This document shows positions 19,898 to 31,043 of a stretch of 45,163 nucleotides of DNA, piece after piece. Position numbers and translations under genes: made by a program. Every line of letters starts with the position of its first letter. The stretch's first letter is position 1. The stretch is taken from positions 1-45,163 of the forward strand of contig CALYQL010000019.1 in assembly GCA_945285915.1 (NCBI GenBank). Direction: 5' to 3'. The notes below the pieces were generated by a model. It was not told the origin of the DNA. It ran no database searches and was given only the letters and a program-made list of their open reading frames with translations. Source of the stretch: an uncultured Bartonella sp. Its GTDB lineage: Bacteria; Pseudomonadota; Alphaproteobacteria; Rhizobiales; Rhizobiaceae.

Positions 19898-21196
19898 TCA
19901 AAAACTCTCGCGAAGCCATTGCCCCACACGTTGAAATCGCCCACCCGTACCAGTTTTCATTTGGCCAATACTATGAACAAATTTCTCTTCGAAACTGGCT
20001 GTTTGCGGATAAATCATCAATCCAACAACAGCCGAAAATGCTGCCCCTTTTGCCAAAGTTGGCAAACCAGAAACACCCAATGGACGCCCGACACGTACAT
20101 TGCGTCCCAATATCTTACGTGCTGTTTCTGGCAGACCAGTTAATTGGCTTCCACCACCCGTTAAAACAACACGCTTGCCGATAACATGTCCAAATCCTGA
20201 ACGGTTGAGACGATCGCGTACCATTTCCAATGTCTCTTCAACACGCGCCTGAATGATACGTGTGAGAACGGCACGGGGATATTGTGTTTCATTCTGTTCG
20301 CCAGCAATTGGCGAAATGCTGATCATATGGCGGTCATCAATGCCACCAGATAAAGCTGATCCATGCATAACCTTAAGTCGTTCGGCGGCTTCAAGCGGCA
20401 TAGAAAAACCACGAGCAATATCAAGTGTTACATGATTGCCGCCAACTGGAATTGCATCAGCATGGACAAAACGGTTTTCTGAAAAAACTGAAAAAGTTGT
20501 TGTACCGCCACCAAGATCAATGCAGGCTGCACCCAAACGCGCCTCATCATCAACCAGAACGGAAAGCCCACTTGCAAAAGGTGTTGCAACCATAGCTTCA
20601 ACACTGATATGCGCGCGATTGATACAAGCTTCCAGATTACGCAATGGCACACTTTCAGCCGTCATAACGTGGACATCCACGCCAAGCAAATCACCCGACA
20701 TACCAACTGGATCAGAAATGCCCTTTTCACTATCCAAAGAATATGAAAGCGGTACTGAATGAACAATATGGCGATCAAGACCGAAAGCATGACGCGAAGC
20801 ATCTGCCAATACCGTACGAACATCGCGCTCGGTAACTTCACGTCCACTAACGTCAGTACTACCATGGACTACAACGCTTTTAAGGCGCGCAGATGAAAAA
20901 TTCACGATAAGTGAATCAACAATCAAGCCCGACATTTTTTCTGCGGCATCAACAGCAAGTCGAACAGCCTGTTCAGCAGCAGCCATATCCATAACCACGC
21001 CCGACTTGATGCCGCGTGATCTTTGAACGCCGAAGCCCAAGATTTCAATGTGATGTGTGCGACCTGGCAGATATTGCGTATGGTCAAGCGGACGCAAACG
21101 AGCAATAACGCAGACAACCTTGCTCGATCCCATATCAAGCACGGTCAACAAGCGCGTTTTGCGCAATCCGCCATGACCTGAACCAAGCAAATTCAT
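19898..21196 (-). CDS. ftsA: Cell division protein FtsA
   Basis: FtsA is the actin-like ATPase that anchors FtsZ to the membrane. The 432 residues show the actin-fold phosphate loop VLDMGSSKVVCVIARL (19-34), the SHS2/1C domain with VQRSRGIKSGVVMDM and VNFSSARL, ACIDLGGGTTTFSVF (about 225) and the adenosine motif VVLTGGGSQLTGLPE (about 345). The C-terminal FQRVGQWLRESF is the amphipathic membrane-targeting helix. Its ATG overlaps the ftsQ stop by 4 bp (ATGA), so translation is coupled. ftsZ starts 69 bp downstream. Intact and typical. Confidence 0.96.
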   Translation of the reverse strand: MNLLGSGHGGLRKTRLLTVLDMGSSKVVCVIARLRPLDHTQYLPGRTHHIEILGFGVQRSRGIKSGVVMDMAAAEQAVRLAVDAAEKMSGLIVDSLIVNFSSARLKSVVVHGSTDVSGREVTERDVRTVLADASRHAFGLDRHIVHSVPLSYSLDSEKGISDPVGMSGDLLGVDVHVMTAESVPLRNLEACINRAHISVEAMVATPFASGLSVLVDDEARLGAACIDLGGGTTTFSVFSENRFVHADAIPVGGNHVTLDIARGFSMPLEAAERLKVMHGSALSGGIDDRHMISISPIAGEQNETQYPRAVLTRIIQARVEETLEMVRDRLNRSGFGHVIGKRVVLTGGGSQLTGLPETARKILGRNVRVGRPLGVSGLPTLAKGAAFSAVVGLMIYPQTASFEEKFVHSIGQMKTGTGGRFQRVGQWLRESF

Positions 21197-22101
21197 GCGT
21201 GACCTGCCTTCTGCGCCTTCAAGCGGCGCTCTTCTTCCTTTACAACCTGATTACGACGCTCTAGCGCTTCATCGGATAGCGCAACAGTCATACGATCAGG
21301 CAAACGCAGATCAACACTCAAAACATCCCGCGAAAATAAGCCTTGTTCTTTATCTGCCTTAACTGCATCTGCAAGGCGAGCCATTGCATTTATTTGAGGC
21401 AATTTAATACGCACACCATTATCCAGAAGTATATCCCACCGACGATCTCCGACACGCACATAAGCGCGCACGTGATCCTGAATTTCTGGAAATGCGGCGA
21501 CCTGTTTTACAAAATCCTGTGCCTTGGCATCAGCACCAGCACCAACAACCAGTGGCAAATCTCCAACCAGACCAGGTCTGAATGGCACAATGACACGCCC
21601 TTCATCATCGATAATGTCAAGCTTATCTTCATGCTGCCAAATTGCATAAGGTTGACGTTCTACCAATGAAACACGGACTCGGTTTGGATAGACTTTTTGC
21701 ACATCGACAGATTGCACCCAAGGAAGTTTTTCCAAGTCTTCGCGTGCTGCTGTCGCATCAAATCCAATCATGGAGGTTTCGCCATCAAGCCCTAATGCCG
21801 ACAGAACATCAAGTTCCGACATTCTTTTATTTCCGGCAATATCGACATCTTCTACAGCAAAGCCAAATGTGGAGGTCGTCGCCTTCAACACATCTTCAGT
21901 GTGCCCTCCGGCAGAGATACCATAGGCTGCTGACGCACCGATAAAAAATACGAATGCAACCGTACCAAAATGGCGAGGCACATCAATGTCAGCCAAGACA
22001 AAATGAACGACAGCGCGCCGAAACCGCCGATAAAGGCGGGGCAGCAACGACATCGTTGATGTCGAAAAACTATCTGCCTGTTGACCGTTCAACGCATACA
22101 C
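21193..22101 (-). CDS. ftsQ: Cell division protein FtsQ
   Basis: FtsQ is a bitopic divisome protein that binds FtsL/FtsB and other partners. It has a basic cytoplasmic N-terminus ([13 protein letters not shown]), one transmembrane helix ([15 protein letters not shown]), a POTRA domain ([25 protein letters not shown] begins it; key part VDIAGNKRM) and the beta domain with [11 protein letters not shown] and GRVIVPF. I prefer the GTG at 22101, 6 bp after a perfect GGAGGA, giving about 302 residues. An ATG at 22122 is in frame but lies in the ddl coding region without a ribosome site. Either start overlaps the ddl 3' end, so expression is coupled. The C-terminus overlaps ftsA by 4 bp. Confidence 0.93.
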   Translation of the reverse strand: MYALNGQQADSFSTSTMSLLPRLYRRFRRAVVHFVLADIDVPRHFGTVAFVFFIGASAAYGISAGGHTEDVLKATTSTFGFAVEDVDIAGNKRMSELDVLSALGLDGETSMIGFDATAAREDLEKLPWVQSVDVQKVYPNRVRVSLVERQPYAIWQHEDKLDIIDDEGRVIVPFRPGLVGDLPLVVGAGADAKAQDFVKQVAAFPEIQDHVRAYVRVGDRRWDILLDNGVRIKLPQINAMARLADAVKADKEQGLFSRDVLSVDLRLPDRMTVALSDEALERRNQVVKEEERRLKAQKAGHA

Positions 22102-23009
22102 GACGCGTCCTCCACCATCCATTTTACAAGGTCACCAAATGAATGACCCGACACCTTGGCAATATCTGGAACAAGAGAAGTTGGTGTCATTCCTGGTTGT
22201 GTATTGATTTCCAACCAAACCAACTCACCCTTCTCCTCGTCATAACGAAAATCTGATCGACTGACACCACGACAACCAATTGCCTGATGCGCAGCCACAG
22301 ACATCAATTGCACATTTTGGTAAATAATTGGTGAAAGTGGTGCAGGACAAACATGTCTTGAGCCACCTGGTTTGTATTTTGAGTTGAAATCATAAAACTT
22401 GTAGCCTTCATCAGGAACGATCTCACACACATCAAGTGCCATCTCGCCAATCACAGCGCATGTCAGTTCCCGACCGGCAACATATTTCTCAACGATAACC
22501 TCGTCACCATAATGCCATTCCGCCTCACCCAATTCTTTCGGTGGACGCACCTGATCGGCGGTTACAATAACAACACCGAAGCTTGACCCTTCACAAACTG
22601 GCTTCACAACATAAGGTGGTTCAATGGGGTGTTTATCTCCAATATCAAAACGGCTCATAACGCGTGAGGGAGCAACAGTTACACCTTGTGTACTGGCAAC
22701 AATTTTTGCCCGCCCCTTATCCATTGCCAAAGCAGACGCCAAAACACCCGAATGCGTGTAAGGTATTTGTAAAAATTCAAGTATTCCCTGAATACGACCA
22801 TCTTCACCGAAGATACCATGCAAGGCATTAAAGGCGACATCAGGCCGCAAATGGGACAACACAGAAGCTACATCGCGCCCCACATCAACTTTGGTAACTT
22901 TATAGCCTTCTTGTTCAAGAGCTTTAGCGCACGCTTCGCCAGATGATAGACTAACAGACCGTTCTGATGAAAAACCACCCATCAGTACTGCAACATGCTT
23001 TTTAGTCAT
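22089..23009 (-). CDS. ddl: D-alanine--D-alanine ligase
   Basis: Ddl makes the D-Ala-D-Ala dipeptide that MurF adds to the peptidoglycan stem. The 306 residues are of the DdlB length and show the ATP-grasp features: [14 protein letters not shown] (11-24), [31 protein letters not shown], and the metal site [19 protein letters not shown] near the C-terminus. The HGIFGEDG loop replaces the more common HG..GEDG with conserved Glu. It is the first gene of the ddl-ftsQ-ftsA-ftsZ unit, and a 640-bp control region lies upstream. In many related genomes murB and ddl are adjacent. Confidence 0.95.
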   Translation of the reverse strand: MTKKHVAVLMGGFSSERSVSLSSGEACAKALEQEGYKVTKVDVGRDVASVLSHLRPDVAFNALHGIFGEDGRIQGILEFLQIPYTHSGVLASALAMDKGRAKIVASTQGVTVAPSRVMSRFDIGDKHPIEPPYVVKPVCEGSSFGVVIVTADQVRPPKELGEAEWHYGDEVIVEKYVAGRELTCAVIGEMALDVCEIVPDEGYKFYDFNSKYKPGGSRHVCPAPLSPIIYQNVQLMSVAAHQAIGCRGVSRSDFRYDEEKGELVWLEINTQPGMTPTSLVPDIAKVSGHSFGDLVKWMVEDASCMR

Positions 23010-23649
23010 ATCAAAAGCCCCTCATAAAACACCAAATATAGTCCTTCAAAACACAATCAATACTATCAGTAGAATAAAACCGGATTCATCGTTTCGAATC
23101 AAAGGACTAGCATCGGGGTCAATGAATCAGAAACAACCATGTAAAACAAGTGCTAGACACCGCAAGATGCTGATTCGAAAGGCAAAATTACCGACATGTC
23201 CTTGAAATGACTCATAGATTTTTTTTCATTATTTTTAATGATGTATTAACCATAAAAAAACGGGCGGCATCTCGCATTACTTAGTCAATAGTTTAGCTGT
23301 ACTGACATGATAAAAATTTAAAATAAATGCATTTGTGACACAGTTCACCCAAAGGCTCAAAAAGACTAAAATATTGCCGGTTAAGAATTAGAAAAACTTT
23401 TCCGAAATCCAACTGATCTCGTGGCATTATATTGCAGTTAGCAATAACTATAAAAACCGAAGACTAACCGTTATTATCACTGTAAAACACCGCTTCGTTA
23501 ACCATTTCATTCTTTGAACGAGATGCAAACAGGTTGTCATGTTTACCATGTTTTTGTTCAGAATGCTTATCGTCAAACCAATCGTTTTACCCCTTATATT
23601 GGCTTATGTAGCCAATTGGATAAACATGACTATTAGTCAAATCATACGA
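23010..23649 (-). promoter_or_regulatory. 640-bp control region upstream of ddl-ftsQAZ with GANTC and TTAACCAT sites
   Basis: No gene is evident in this spacer between murB and ddl. Five GANTC sites (the CcrM methylation motif of alphaproteobacteria) lie within 131 bp: 23083, 23096, 23124, 23172 and 23209. TTAACCAT, the CtrA half-site motif, occurs at 23246-23253 and 23498-23505. The DNA is AT-rich, with T and A tracts around 23220-23270. In Caulobacter, CtrA, GcrA and CcrM time ftsQA and ftsZ expression, so a cell-cycle promoter here is a natural inference; binding and start sites are not shown. Confidence 0.6.
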
Positions 23650-24609
23650 CTAATCAGGTAAAAAGGGTGTCACTTCATGTCCGGGAAGAAAAGATCCTAT
23701 CCGTTTAATTTCCCAATGAAGATTAATCTTGCTCTTTTCATAAACACGTTGACGGACAGTCTCGCCTAAAAGCTCCAGATCATAGGCTGTAGCATTGCCA
23801 GTATTAATCATGAAATTGCAGTGCATGGTGCTCATTTCGGCACCACCTATTTTCAACCCCCGACAGCCAGCTTCGTCAATAACTTTCCAAGCCGATGTGC
23901 CTTCGGGATTACGAAAGGTTGACCCACCCGTTTTTTCACGAATTGGTTGCACAGCCTCACGATGCGCAATAGCTTCATCCATAGCCTTGCGGATATCATC
24001 TTTGTCACCTTTTGGTCCTTGCAGCAAAGCACCAACAAAAATGAGGTCATCAGGCACATTTGAATGACGATAAGAGTATTGCATATCAGCCAAACTTAAA
24101 ATGTGGCGTTTACCCGCACGATCAAGTGCGTAAACTTCAACAACGTGCTCTGCTGTTTCGCCACCATTCGCACCACCATTCATTTTCAGTGCGCCACCGA
24201 GATTACCCGGTATACCGCAGTAAAAATGCATACCGGCAATACCGGCTTCTAATGCTACTGTTGCAATACGTTTATCGGTTGTTGCTGCACCTGCAAAAAA
24301 TTGGGTTGGAGACACTTGCTGTGTTTCGCCAAAACCTTTTGCCGAAAGCCTGATTGTAATACCAGGAATACCACCATCACGAATGAGAAGATTTGAACCG
24401 ATACCAACAATCGTAAGAGGAATATCTTTAGGGGTATTTTGCAGGAAAAAAGTAAGGTCCGCCTCGTCTGCTGGCTGATAAAACACTTCTGCAAGACCAC
24501 CAGTTCTGAACCATGTAACCTTGCTCATATCGACATTGGCAGTGATACGCCCCCGAAGGCCTGCCAATGAAGGTTGTAAATCCTTTAAGAATTCTTCGCC
24601 ATCATTCAT
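23650..24609 (-). CDS. murB: UDP-N-acetylenolpyruvoylglucosamine reductase
   Basis: MurB reduces the enolpyruvyl group to make UDP-MurNAc, using FAD and NADPH. The 319 residues fit the type II (shorter) class. FAD-binding signatures are VTWFRTGG (31-38) and [17 protein letters not shown] (about 82). Catalytic parts are YSYRHSN (about 183) and GSTFRNPEG (about 229), where the Ser donates a proton, and the C-terminal HCNFMINTG with the closing Glu region. It starts 4 bp after murC and is the last gene of the ftsW-murG-murC-murB run, before the ddl control region. Confidence 0.96.
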   Translation of the reverse strand: MNDGEEFLKDLQPSLAGLRGRITANVDMSKVTWFRTGGLAEVFYQPADEADLTFFLQNTPKDIPLTIVGIGSNLLIRDGGIPGITIRLSAKGFGETQQVSPTQFFAGAATTDKRIATVALEAGIAGMHFYCGIPGNLGGALKMNGGANGGETAEHVVEVYALDRAGKRHILSLADMQYSYRHSNVPDDLIFVGALLQGPKGDKDDIRKAMDEAIAHREAVQPIREKTGGSTFRNPEGTSAWKVIDEAGCRGLKIGGAEMSTMHCNFMINTGNATAYDLELLGETVRQRVYEKSKINLHWEIKRIGSFLPGHEVTPFLPD

Positions 24610-24613
24610 GTGA

Positions 24614-26029
24614 CTAATGCTTCTTTTTATCTAATTCGGCCAATTCTTCCGGTAGCGCATATGCCCATTGGGTAATATTGCCTGCCCCAAGAAACACAAC
24701 ATAATCACCCGGCTCTGCTATAGAGGCAACAATCGGTGCAATTTCCTTAGGATCTTCAATAAAACGGGCATCTCTATGACCGGCTGTTTTTATCCGATCG
24801 ACCAATGCCTTTGAATTTACCCCTTCAATCGGATCTTCGCCAGCAGCATAGACCGGCGCAACAAGAATAGTGTCTGCATCATTGAAAGATGTTGCAAAGT
24901 CATCAAACAAATCATGGAGTCTGGTATAGCGGTGCGGCTGGGCAATAGCGATTACGCGACCCTTAACGCTTTCACGCGCTGCCTTCAGAACAGCCTTGAT
25001 TTCAACGGGGTGGTGGCCGTAATCATCGAAAATTTCCACGCCATTCCAACTACCTGTATGCGTAAAACGCCGTTTCACACCCGAAAAGTTTGCCAAGCCT
25101 TTAATAATAGCATCATCAGAAATGCCAAGCTCATGTGCAACTGCAATAGCAGCCGTAGCATTTAAAACATTGTGGCGACCGGGCATTGGCAAGACAAGAT
25201 TTTTCATTTCAACAACCGCACCAGTTTTGCGCGATCTTATCACCACATCAAAATGCGAATTTGCACCTTCCATATGGTGATTAATGAAACGAACATCCGC
25301 TTGTGGGTTAGAACCATAGGTAATAACACGCCGGTCATCAATACGGCTTACCAATGCTTGCACCTCAGGATGGTCTAGGCACATAACACCAAAACCATAA
25401 AACGGTACATTTTCAACAAATTGGCGGAAGGCTTCTCGTTCTGTTTCAAAAGTACCATAATGATCAAGATGTTCAGGATCGATATTGGTCACAACAGCGA
25501 CATCTGCTGGTAGTTTCAAAAACGTGCCATCACTTTCATCGGCTTCTACAACCATCCAATCGCCACCACCCATGCGCGCATTGGTGCCATAGGCATTGAT
25601 GATGCCACCATTAATCACCATCGGGTCAAGGTTACCAGCTTCCAACAATGTACCAATCATCGAAGTGGTTGTGGTTTTTCCATGGGTTCCACCAATAGCA
25701 ATTGCCTGTTTAAAGCGCATTAATTCTGCCAGCATTTCGGCGCGCCGAACGATTGGTAAATGCCGTTCTTTTGCGGCAACATATTCCGGATTTGTTGGGC
25801 GAATAGCTGTCGAAACAACAACCACTTCTGCCTGTCCGAGATTTTCTGCCTTATGCCCAACATGAACCGTGATGCCCTTTGCGCGCAAGCGCTCAACATT
25901 GGCATTATCAGCCTGATCTGACCCTTGAACCTTATACCCTAAATTATGGAGCACTTCGGCAATACCACTCATGCCTATACCGCCGATTCCAACAAAGTGG
26001 ACAAGGCCAATACTCAATGGCATTTTCAT
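24614..26029 (-). CDS. murC: UDP-N-acetylmuramate--L-alanine ligase
   Basis: MurC adds the first residue, L-Ala, to UDP-MurNAc. The 471 residues hold the UDP-binding N-terminal domain ([21 protein letters not shown], key part GIGGIGMSG), the ATP-binding P-loop [14 protein letters not shown] (about 113), the central [11 protein letters not shown] and [11 protein letters not shown] motifs, and the C-terminal domain with [15 protein letters not shown] and AQPHRYTRL. All Mur-ligase invariants seem kept. Its start overlaps the murG stop by 4 bp (ATGA) and murB follows 4 bp later, so the three are tightly coupled. Confidence 0.97.
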   Translation of the reverse strand: MKMPLSIGLVHFVGIGGIGMSGIAEVLHNLGYKVQGSDQADNANVERLRAKGITVHVGHKAENLGQAEVVVVSTAIRPTNPEYVAAKERHLPIVRRAEMLAELMRFKQAIAIGGTHGKTTTTSMIGTLLEAGNLDPMVINGGIINAYGTNARMGGGDWMVVEADESDGTFLKLPADVAVVTNIDPEHLDHYGTFETEREAFRQFVENVPFYGFGVMCLDHPEVQALVSRIDDRRVITYGSNPQADVRFINHHMEGANSHFDVVIRSRKTGAVVEMKNLVLPMPGRHNVLNATAAIAVAHELGISDDAIIKGLANFSGVKRRFTHTGSWNGVEIFDDYGHHPVEIKAVLKAARESVKGRVIAIAQPHRYTRLHDLFDDFATSFNDADTILVAPVYAAGEDPIEGVNSKALVDRIKTAGHRDARFIEDPKEIAPIVASIAEPGDYVVFLGAGNITQWAYALPEELAELDKKKH

Positions 26030-27150
26030 GAAGTTTCTCCTTTTTTAAATTCTTCTATTGTTTTTCCGGCAATTAATGCTTCAGCCAGATCTGCCAATTT
26101 TTTCGTGGCATCAATATGACCGACAGATCGGGAAGCCGCAGCTTGGGTCGCCATTAATTCGGCATCTTTACAAGCAACTTCCAGCACTTTTGCCAGTTTT
26201 TCTGCACTTAATTCGCTTTGCTGAATAACCTTGACCCCACCGCTGGAAGCAAGTTTGGCGGCATTTGCCGCCTGATCGTGGTCGAGCGCATAAGGATAAG
26301 GTACCAATAAAGCCGGCCGACCAATGGCTGCAATTTCCGACACTGTTGATGCACCTGATCGCGCAATAATATAATTCGAATTTGCTATCCGATCTGGCAT
26401 ATCATCAAAAAATTCGGCTACTTCAGCTGTTATACCCATTTCCTTATAAGTGTTTTCCAAGGCAGCACGTTCTCCACGCACCTGCTGGACAACATGAAGA
26501 CGTTTGCGCGTATCCTCGTCCAATAATGCGATAGCGCTGGGCACAACTTCCGAAAAATAAGATGCCCCCTGACTGCCGCCAAAAACAAGCAGATGAAACG
26601 GATCATTTCCTTTTGATGGCTGGTAGGATTGATAGGCTGCGCTAATCACCGCTTCCCGCACAGGATTGCCGGTCACAACAATTTTTGCGGCAAATGCCCC
26701 TTCCTCGTTTAAAAAACCACCAGCAATTGCATTAACCCGACCAGCCATTGCTTTGTTGGCGCGCCCCATAACAGCATTTTGTTCATGAACAAAGGTTTTA
26801 ATGCCAATGGATTGGGCAGCATAAAGCGGTGGCAGTGTTGGATATCCACCAAAACCACCAACCAAGACTGGCTTCAACCGACGGAACAATTTGCGTGAGC
26901 CGCGCACACCTTTTAACAATTGCCATAACGTCTTTAACAGTGAAAAAGGATTTTTGCCGGTTATCGTTGCTGATGGAATGACATGCACGTGATCGTCCTG
27001 AAAATGGCGCACAAACCGTCGCGCGCGACTATCTGTTGCCAAATGGACATCATAACCACGTTTGACCAGCTCGCCCGCAAGTGCTTCTGCCGGAAAAAGG
27101 TGACCACCTGTGCCACCAGCTACCAATACAATAACTTGTTTGTCTGTCAT
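26026..27150 (-). CDS. murG: Undecaprenyl-PP-MurNAc-pentapeptide GlcNAc transferase
   Basis: MurG adds GlcNAc to lipid I to make lipid II on the inner face of the membrane. The 374 residues have the GT-B fold with the G loops [15 protein letters not shown] (10-24) and [13 protein letters not shown] (about 109), [11 protein letters not shown], and the second-domain loop [12 protein letters not shown]. The sugar-nucleotide site is [31 protein letters not shown] (read as [13 protein letters not shown] and PYPYA.DHDQ). It lies 1 bp after ftsW and overlaps murC by 4 bp. Complete and typical. Confidence 0.96.
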   Translation of the reverse strand: MTDKQVIVLVAGGTGGHLFPAEALAGELVKRGYDVHLATDSRARRFVRHFQDDHVHVIPSATITGKNPFSLLKTLWQLLKGVRGSRKLFRRLKPVLVGGFGGYPTLPPLYAAQSIGIKTFVHEQNAVMGRANKAMAGRVNAIAGGFLNEEGAFAAKIVVTGNPVREAVISAAYQSYQPSKGNDPFHLLVFGGSQGASYFSEVVPSAIALLDEDTRKRLHVVQQVRGERAALENTYKEMGITAEVAEFFDDMPDRIANSNYIIARSGASTVSEIAAIGRPALLVPYPYALDHDQAANAAKLASSGGVKVIQQSELSAEKLAKVLEVACKDAELMATQAAASRSVGHIDATKKLADLAEALIAGKTIEEFKKGETS

Positions 27151-27151
27151 T

Positions 27152-28297
27152 TTATACCGCCGGCATAATAGTGGGCAAAGATGCTGAAAGTCTCGCTTCA
27201 GGACGTCTGCGCGTTAAACTTAGGAGAATACCCATCGAAATTGCAATTGCTACCATTGAAGACCCACCATATGAAATAAATGGCAGTGTCATACCTTTTG
27301 GCGGCATCAAGTGCAGATTAACGGCCATATTAATCATGGATTGGCAACCAAATAAAATGGAAATACCTGCAATTGCAAAACGGGTAAATGAATCGCGTTC
27401 ATTCATAGCTATTCGCATGGAACGGATAACAATAAAAGCAAATAACGCAACGATTAGCATACAAAGTATAATTCCGTATTCTTCTGCAGCCACTGAAAAC
27501 ACAAAGTCAGTATGACTATCAGGCACAATCCGCTTAACTGTTCCTTCCCCAGGTCCCTGCCCAAACCAGCCACCATTTAAAATAGCTTCGCGCCCAACAT
27601 CAACCTGAAATGTATCGCCCTCGCCTGTTAAAAAGCCATTCACGCGTTCCTGCACGTGATGCACAAACATATAGGCACCAAAACCGCCAACAACGGCCAG
27701 ACCAATGAAAAAGACTATGATGATAATTGGCACACCAGCAAGGAAAAACAACCCACCCCAAGTGGCGCTAATCAGCATTGTCTGCCCGATATCCGGCTCC
27801 ATAACCAAAAGACATGCACATGTTGCATAAAGTAGAATAGCGAGCGCAAAACCGGGTATACCGTTTTTCCTTGTTTTATCGGAAAACAACCAAGCTGACA
27901 TGACAACAAAGGCTGGTTTCATGAATTCAGATGCCTGTACCGATACGCCAAGCACAGAAATCCAGCGGCGTGACCCTTTCACTTCTGCCCCGAACAAAAG
28001 CGTTGCAACAAGCAGAACGAGAGTAATAATCAGCAATACAGCACAAAACCGCCTAATATTGCGTGGCGTAAAAAATGATATGAACATCATTGTAAAAAGT
28101 GCCGGAAAACTGAAAATAATATGCCAGCGCACAAAATAAAAACTGTCAGCAATACCAATTTTGCTGGCAACGGTCGGACTTGCGGCAAAAGAAAGCATGA
28201 TACCAAGCCCCATAAGCATAAGGCAAGCCGCCAAAATTGGGCGGTCTATTGTCCACCACCAATTGGCTATTGGTCCACGATCAGCACGAGAAACCAT
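27152..28297 (-). CDS. ftsW: Lipid II polymerase FtsW (SEDS family)
   Basis: FtsW is the SEDS glycosyltransferase that polymerises septal peptidoglycan with FtsI. The 381 residues are mostly hydrophobic, with about ten membrane segments. SEDS signatures include the catalytic-site region [12 protein letters not shown] (about 167), the periplasmic loop [26 protein letters not shown] (key parts GQGPGEG and PDSHTDF), and the closing [17 protein letters not shown] (about 331). RodA is excluded by the division-cluster context. A good ribosome site, AGAAAGG, precedes the ATG. A 254-bp gap with alternative hairpins separates it from murD, and murG follows at once. Confidence 0.96.
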   Translation of the reverse strand: MVSRADRGPIANWWWTIDRPILAACLMLMGLGIMLSFAASPTVASKIGIADSFYFVRWHIIFSFPALFTMMFISFFTPRNIRRFCAVLLIITLVLLVATLLFGAEVKGSRRWISVLGVSVQASEFMKPAFVVMSAWLFSDKTRKNGIPGFALAILLYATCACLLVMEPDIGQTMLISATWGGLFFLAGVPIIIIVFFIGLAVVGGFGAYMFVHHVQERVNGFLTGEGDTFQVDVGREAILNGGWFGQGPGEGTVKRIVPDSHTDFVFSVAAEEYGIILCMLIVALFAFIVIRSMRIAMNERDSFTRFAIAGISILFGCQSMINMAVNLHLMPPKGMTLPFISYGGSSMVAIAISMGILLSLTRRRPEARLSASLPTIMPAV

Positions 28298-28551
28298 GGT
28301 ATACCTTTCTCTTTATGCAATAGAATGCAACCGTTTTCTATTTTACTGAAATTACAAACTACGCCGAAAAAGATTCTGGTTGGTTAACGCGCGCTAAACT
28401 TTCATCACGTGCAAACAAAAAATATATGCAAAGTGGTTGGTATAATAGCAATAATGGCAACCACCTCAGATGATTGCCATTATCGTACAGTTTTTATGCA
28501 ATAAGCCTGATTAATACGTTCTGCTTTATAACGCCTTAAGTTAGCTCAGGT
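28298..28551 (-). promoter_or_regulatory. murD-ftsW spacer with mutually exclusive hairpins
   Basis: This is the only sizeable gap inside the mur half of the block. ATAATGGCAA (28451-28460) pairs with TTGCCATTAT (28474-28483), a perfect 10-bp stem. GTGGTTG (28433-28439) can instead pair with CAACCAC (28458-28464), which uses part of the same strand. Closer to ftsW are a GATTC (28372-28376) and, on the minus strand, TTAACCA (28381-28387), resembling CcrM and CtrA sites. A promoter or attenuator for ftsW-murGCB is inferred. Confidence 0.45.
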
Positions 28552-29946
28552 CTATAATGCCTTAACAAGTGCCTTGAACGCATCACCCCTTGCGCCATAG
28601 TTTTTAAACTGGTCATAACTGGCACAAGCTGGAGATAATAAGACAGCAACCTCGCTTGCTTTGTCTTGCGCAGCATCAATGGCAGCTTCATGCACGGCTT
28701 TATCCAATGTGCCGCACATGGAAATGGGAAAAGCATCACCAATGGTTCGCGCAAAGTCTTCTGCCGCATCACCAATAAGATACGCTTTGCGTATTTTTGG
28801 AAAATAGTCTTTAAGGGCGGTAATACCACCCTCTTTTGCGAGGCCGCCAATAATCCAATAGATATGATCGAATGTCGCCAAGGCTGGTGCTGATGCTTCG
28901 GCATTGGTGGCTTTACTATCATCAACAAACAAAGCTTGCCCAATTTTACGCACGAGCTGCATACGGTGTGGCAAGCCGATGTAAGAGGCAAACATTTTTT
29001 GCAAATGATCGGAACTAATTTTTAGAATATCCAATGTTGCCAAGGCCATCAGGGCATTTTGCGCATTATGGCGCCCTCTGAGAGCGTCAATTCCAGCCAG
29101 TGAAATACGTTTCTGCACCTGATTATCTTTTACGCTATAGAGATCGCTATTTTGCGCATAATACCCGTTAGTATGTAGTATCTGGTCTTTTGACACGGGA
29201 ATGACAGTGTGTCCCTGTTTTACCAAGGTTTCATAAATCTCGCTTGTATCTTTATCGTCCAATGCGACAAGTGCTGTATCCGAACCTGCGACAAGCCGCT
29301 GTTTGATGGCGCAATAATGCGCATAAGTGCCGTGTCTATCAATATGATCGAGCGAAAGATTGAGTAGAATACCTATAGTTGGATTGATGGAAGGTGTAAG
29401 GTCAATCTGGAATGAAGAACATTCTATAACGTAGAATCTTCCCTTTTTGATCGGTTCCAGTGATAAAATCGCGGTTCCGATATTACCGCCCATCTGCGCA
29501 TCTTGCCCTGCTTCCAACAATAAATGGTTGATAAGCGCAGTTGTGGTTGATTTGCCATTGGTTCCGGTAATGGCGATAAATGGCACATCCGAACTTTTTA
29601 ATCCATTTGTCTCGATATAGTGATTTCTTTCACGCACAAATAACTCGATATCGCCAATTACCTCTACACCGGCGCTTTTGGCGAGCTTAACAGACCAATG
29701 CGGTTCAGGATTGGTAAGTGGCACACCGGGGGCAAGAATAAGGGCAGAAACTTTTGACCAATTGATATTATGCAGATCATCTGTCGGGATATTTTTTTCA
29801 CGAGCCGTTTCCACGCCATGACTATTGTCATCCCATGCAATGACATTGGCACCACCGGCAATCAATGCCTCTGCCGTTGCTATACCTGAACCACCAAGCC
29901 CCAAAAGAGCAACATTTTTACCTTTAAAAGATTCTACTTTAATCAT
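28552..29946 (-). CDS. murD: UDP-N-acetylmuramoylalanine--D-glutamate ligase
   Basis: MurD adds D-Glu to UDP-MurNAc-L-Ala. The 464 residues show the N-terminal Rossmann-like [17 protein letters not shown] (12-28), the P-loop [14 protein letters not shown] (about 126), the central IECSSFQID and [13 protein letters not shown] motifs, and the C-terminal [17 protein letters not shown] and [22 protein letters not shown] (key parts DDSKATN and [11 protein letters not shown]). It lies 4 bp after mraY. The next gene, ftsW, is 254 bp on, so the rsmH-to-murD run could be a separate transcript. Confidence 0.97.
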   Translation of the reverse strand: MIKVESFKGKNVALLGLGGSGIATAEALIAGGANVIAWDDNSHGVETAREKNIPTDDLHNINWSKVSALILAPGVPLTNPEPHWSVKLAKSAGVEVIGDIELFVRERNHYIETNGLKSSDVPFIAITGTNGKSTTTALINHLLLEAGQDAQMGGNIGTAILSLEPIKKGRFYVIECSSFQIDLTPSINPTIGILLNLSLDHIDRHGTYAHYCAIKQRLVAGSDTALVALDDKDTSEIYETLVKQGHTVIPVSKDQILHTNGYYAQNSDLYSVKDNQVQKRISLAGIDALRGRHNAQNALMALATLDILKISSDHLQKMFASYIGLPHRMQLVRKIGQALFVDDSKATNAEASAPALATFDHIYWIIGGLAKEGGITALKDYFPKIRKAYLIGDAAEDFARTIGDAFPISMCGTLDKAVHEAAIDAAQDKASEVAVLLSPACASYDQFKNYGARGDAFKALVKAL

Positions 29947-29950
29947 TTTT

Positions 29951-31021
29951 TTATCTTAATTTCAGTGTTGAAAGGCCAATTAATGCCAATACGATTGAAA
30001 TAATCCAGAACCGGATAACAACTTGACTTTCTGTCCAGCCCTTTTTCTCAAAATGGTGATGAATAGGTGCCATAAGGAATACCCGCCTGCCGGTTTTCTT
30101 AAACCAGAAGACCTGAATAATAACGGACAAGGCTTCCATAACAAATAGGCCACCGATGACAGCAAGCACGATTTCATGTTTTGTTGCCACAGCCACAGCC
30201 CCTAACATACCGCCCAATGCAAGTGATCCTGTGTCACCCATAAATATTGCGGCTGGTGGCGCATTAAACCACAAAAAGCCAAGACCAGCACCCACAACAG
30301 CACCGAGTAGAACCGTTAATTCTCCCGTACCTGAAACATAATGGATTTGTAGATAATCAGCAAAATTGATATTGCCTGACAAATAGGCAATCAACGCAAA
30401 TGATGATGCCGCAACCATGACTGGAACAATTGCCAAACCATCTAATCCATCGGTAAAATTGACTGCATTGCCAGCACCCACCATGACAAAAGCTGCAAAT
30501 GGTATAAAAAACCAGCCAAGATTGAATAGATAATCTTTGAGAAATGGAAGCGCCAATCCTGTTGATTCCGTATGCATTATGACCAGAGATGCAATGGCTG
30601 CAATGATAAACTCCAAAGTCAGGCGCGCTTTTCCAGAAAAGCCCTTCTCTGTTTGTTTGGTCACTTTCAGATAATCGTCATAAAACCCGATTGCTCCAAA
30701 TGCCAACATAACAAGCAGGACAACCCAGAAATAAACGTTCAGCAGGTTACACCATAATAATGCCGAAACGACAGTGCCGGTTAAGATCATCAGCCCACCC
30801 ATTGTTGGGGTACCGGCTTTTTTGAAATGCGTTTGTGGTCCGTCTGCGCGTATTGGCTGCCCTTTTCCCTGACGTACTTTTAACGATGCAATGATACTTG
30901 GACCGAATAAGAAAACAATCAGTCCCGATGTCAGTAACGCTGCACCGGTACGAAATGTAATATAACGGAAAACACCAACTCCCGGCAAAATGTCGGTAAG
31001 CGATGAAAGAAACATCATCAT
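29951..31021 (-). CDS. mraY: Phospho-N-acetylmuramoyl-pentapeptide transferase
   Basis: MraY transfers phospho-MurNAc-pentapeptide to undecaprenyl phosphate, giving lipid I. The 356-residue integral membrane protein has about ten helices. Key cytoplasmic loops are [19 protein letters not shown] (key TPTMGG), [11 protein letters not shown] with the catalytic Asp pair, [11 protein letters not shown] (Mg site) and [14 protein letters not shown] begin at the first of three consecutive ATGs (31021), which follow AAAAGGG and match the family start; an open frame extends to 31087 inside murF but has no support. It lies 22 bp after murF and 4 bp before murD. Confidence 0.96.
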   Translation of the reverse strand: MMMFLSSLTDILPGVGVFRYITFRTGAALLTSGLIVFLFGPSIIASLKVRQGKGQPIRADGPQTHFKKAGTPTMGGLMILTGTVVSALLWCNLLNVYFWVVLLVMLAFGAIGFYDDYLKVTKQTEKGFSGKARLTLEFIIAAIASLVIMHTESTGLALPFLKDYLFNLGWFFIPFAAFVMVGAGNAVNFTDGLDGLAIVPVMVAASSFALIAYLSGNINFADYLQIHYVSGTGELTVLLGAVVGAGLGFLWFNAPPAAIFMGDTGSLALGGMLGAVAVATKHEIVLAVIGGLFVMEALSVIIQVFWFKKTGRRVFLMAPIHHHFEKKGWTESQVVIRFWIISIVLALIGLSTLKLR

Positions 31022-31043
31022 TGCAGGAAAACCCTTTTCAAAA

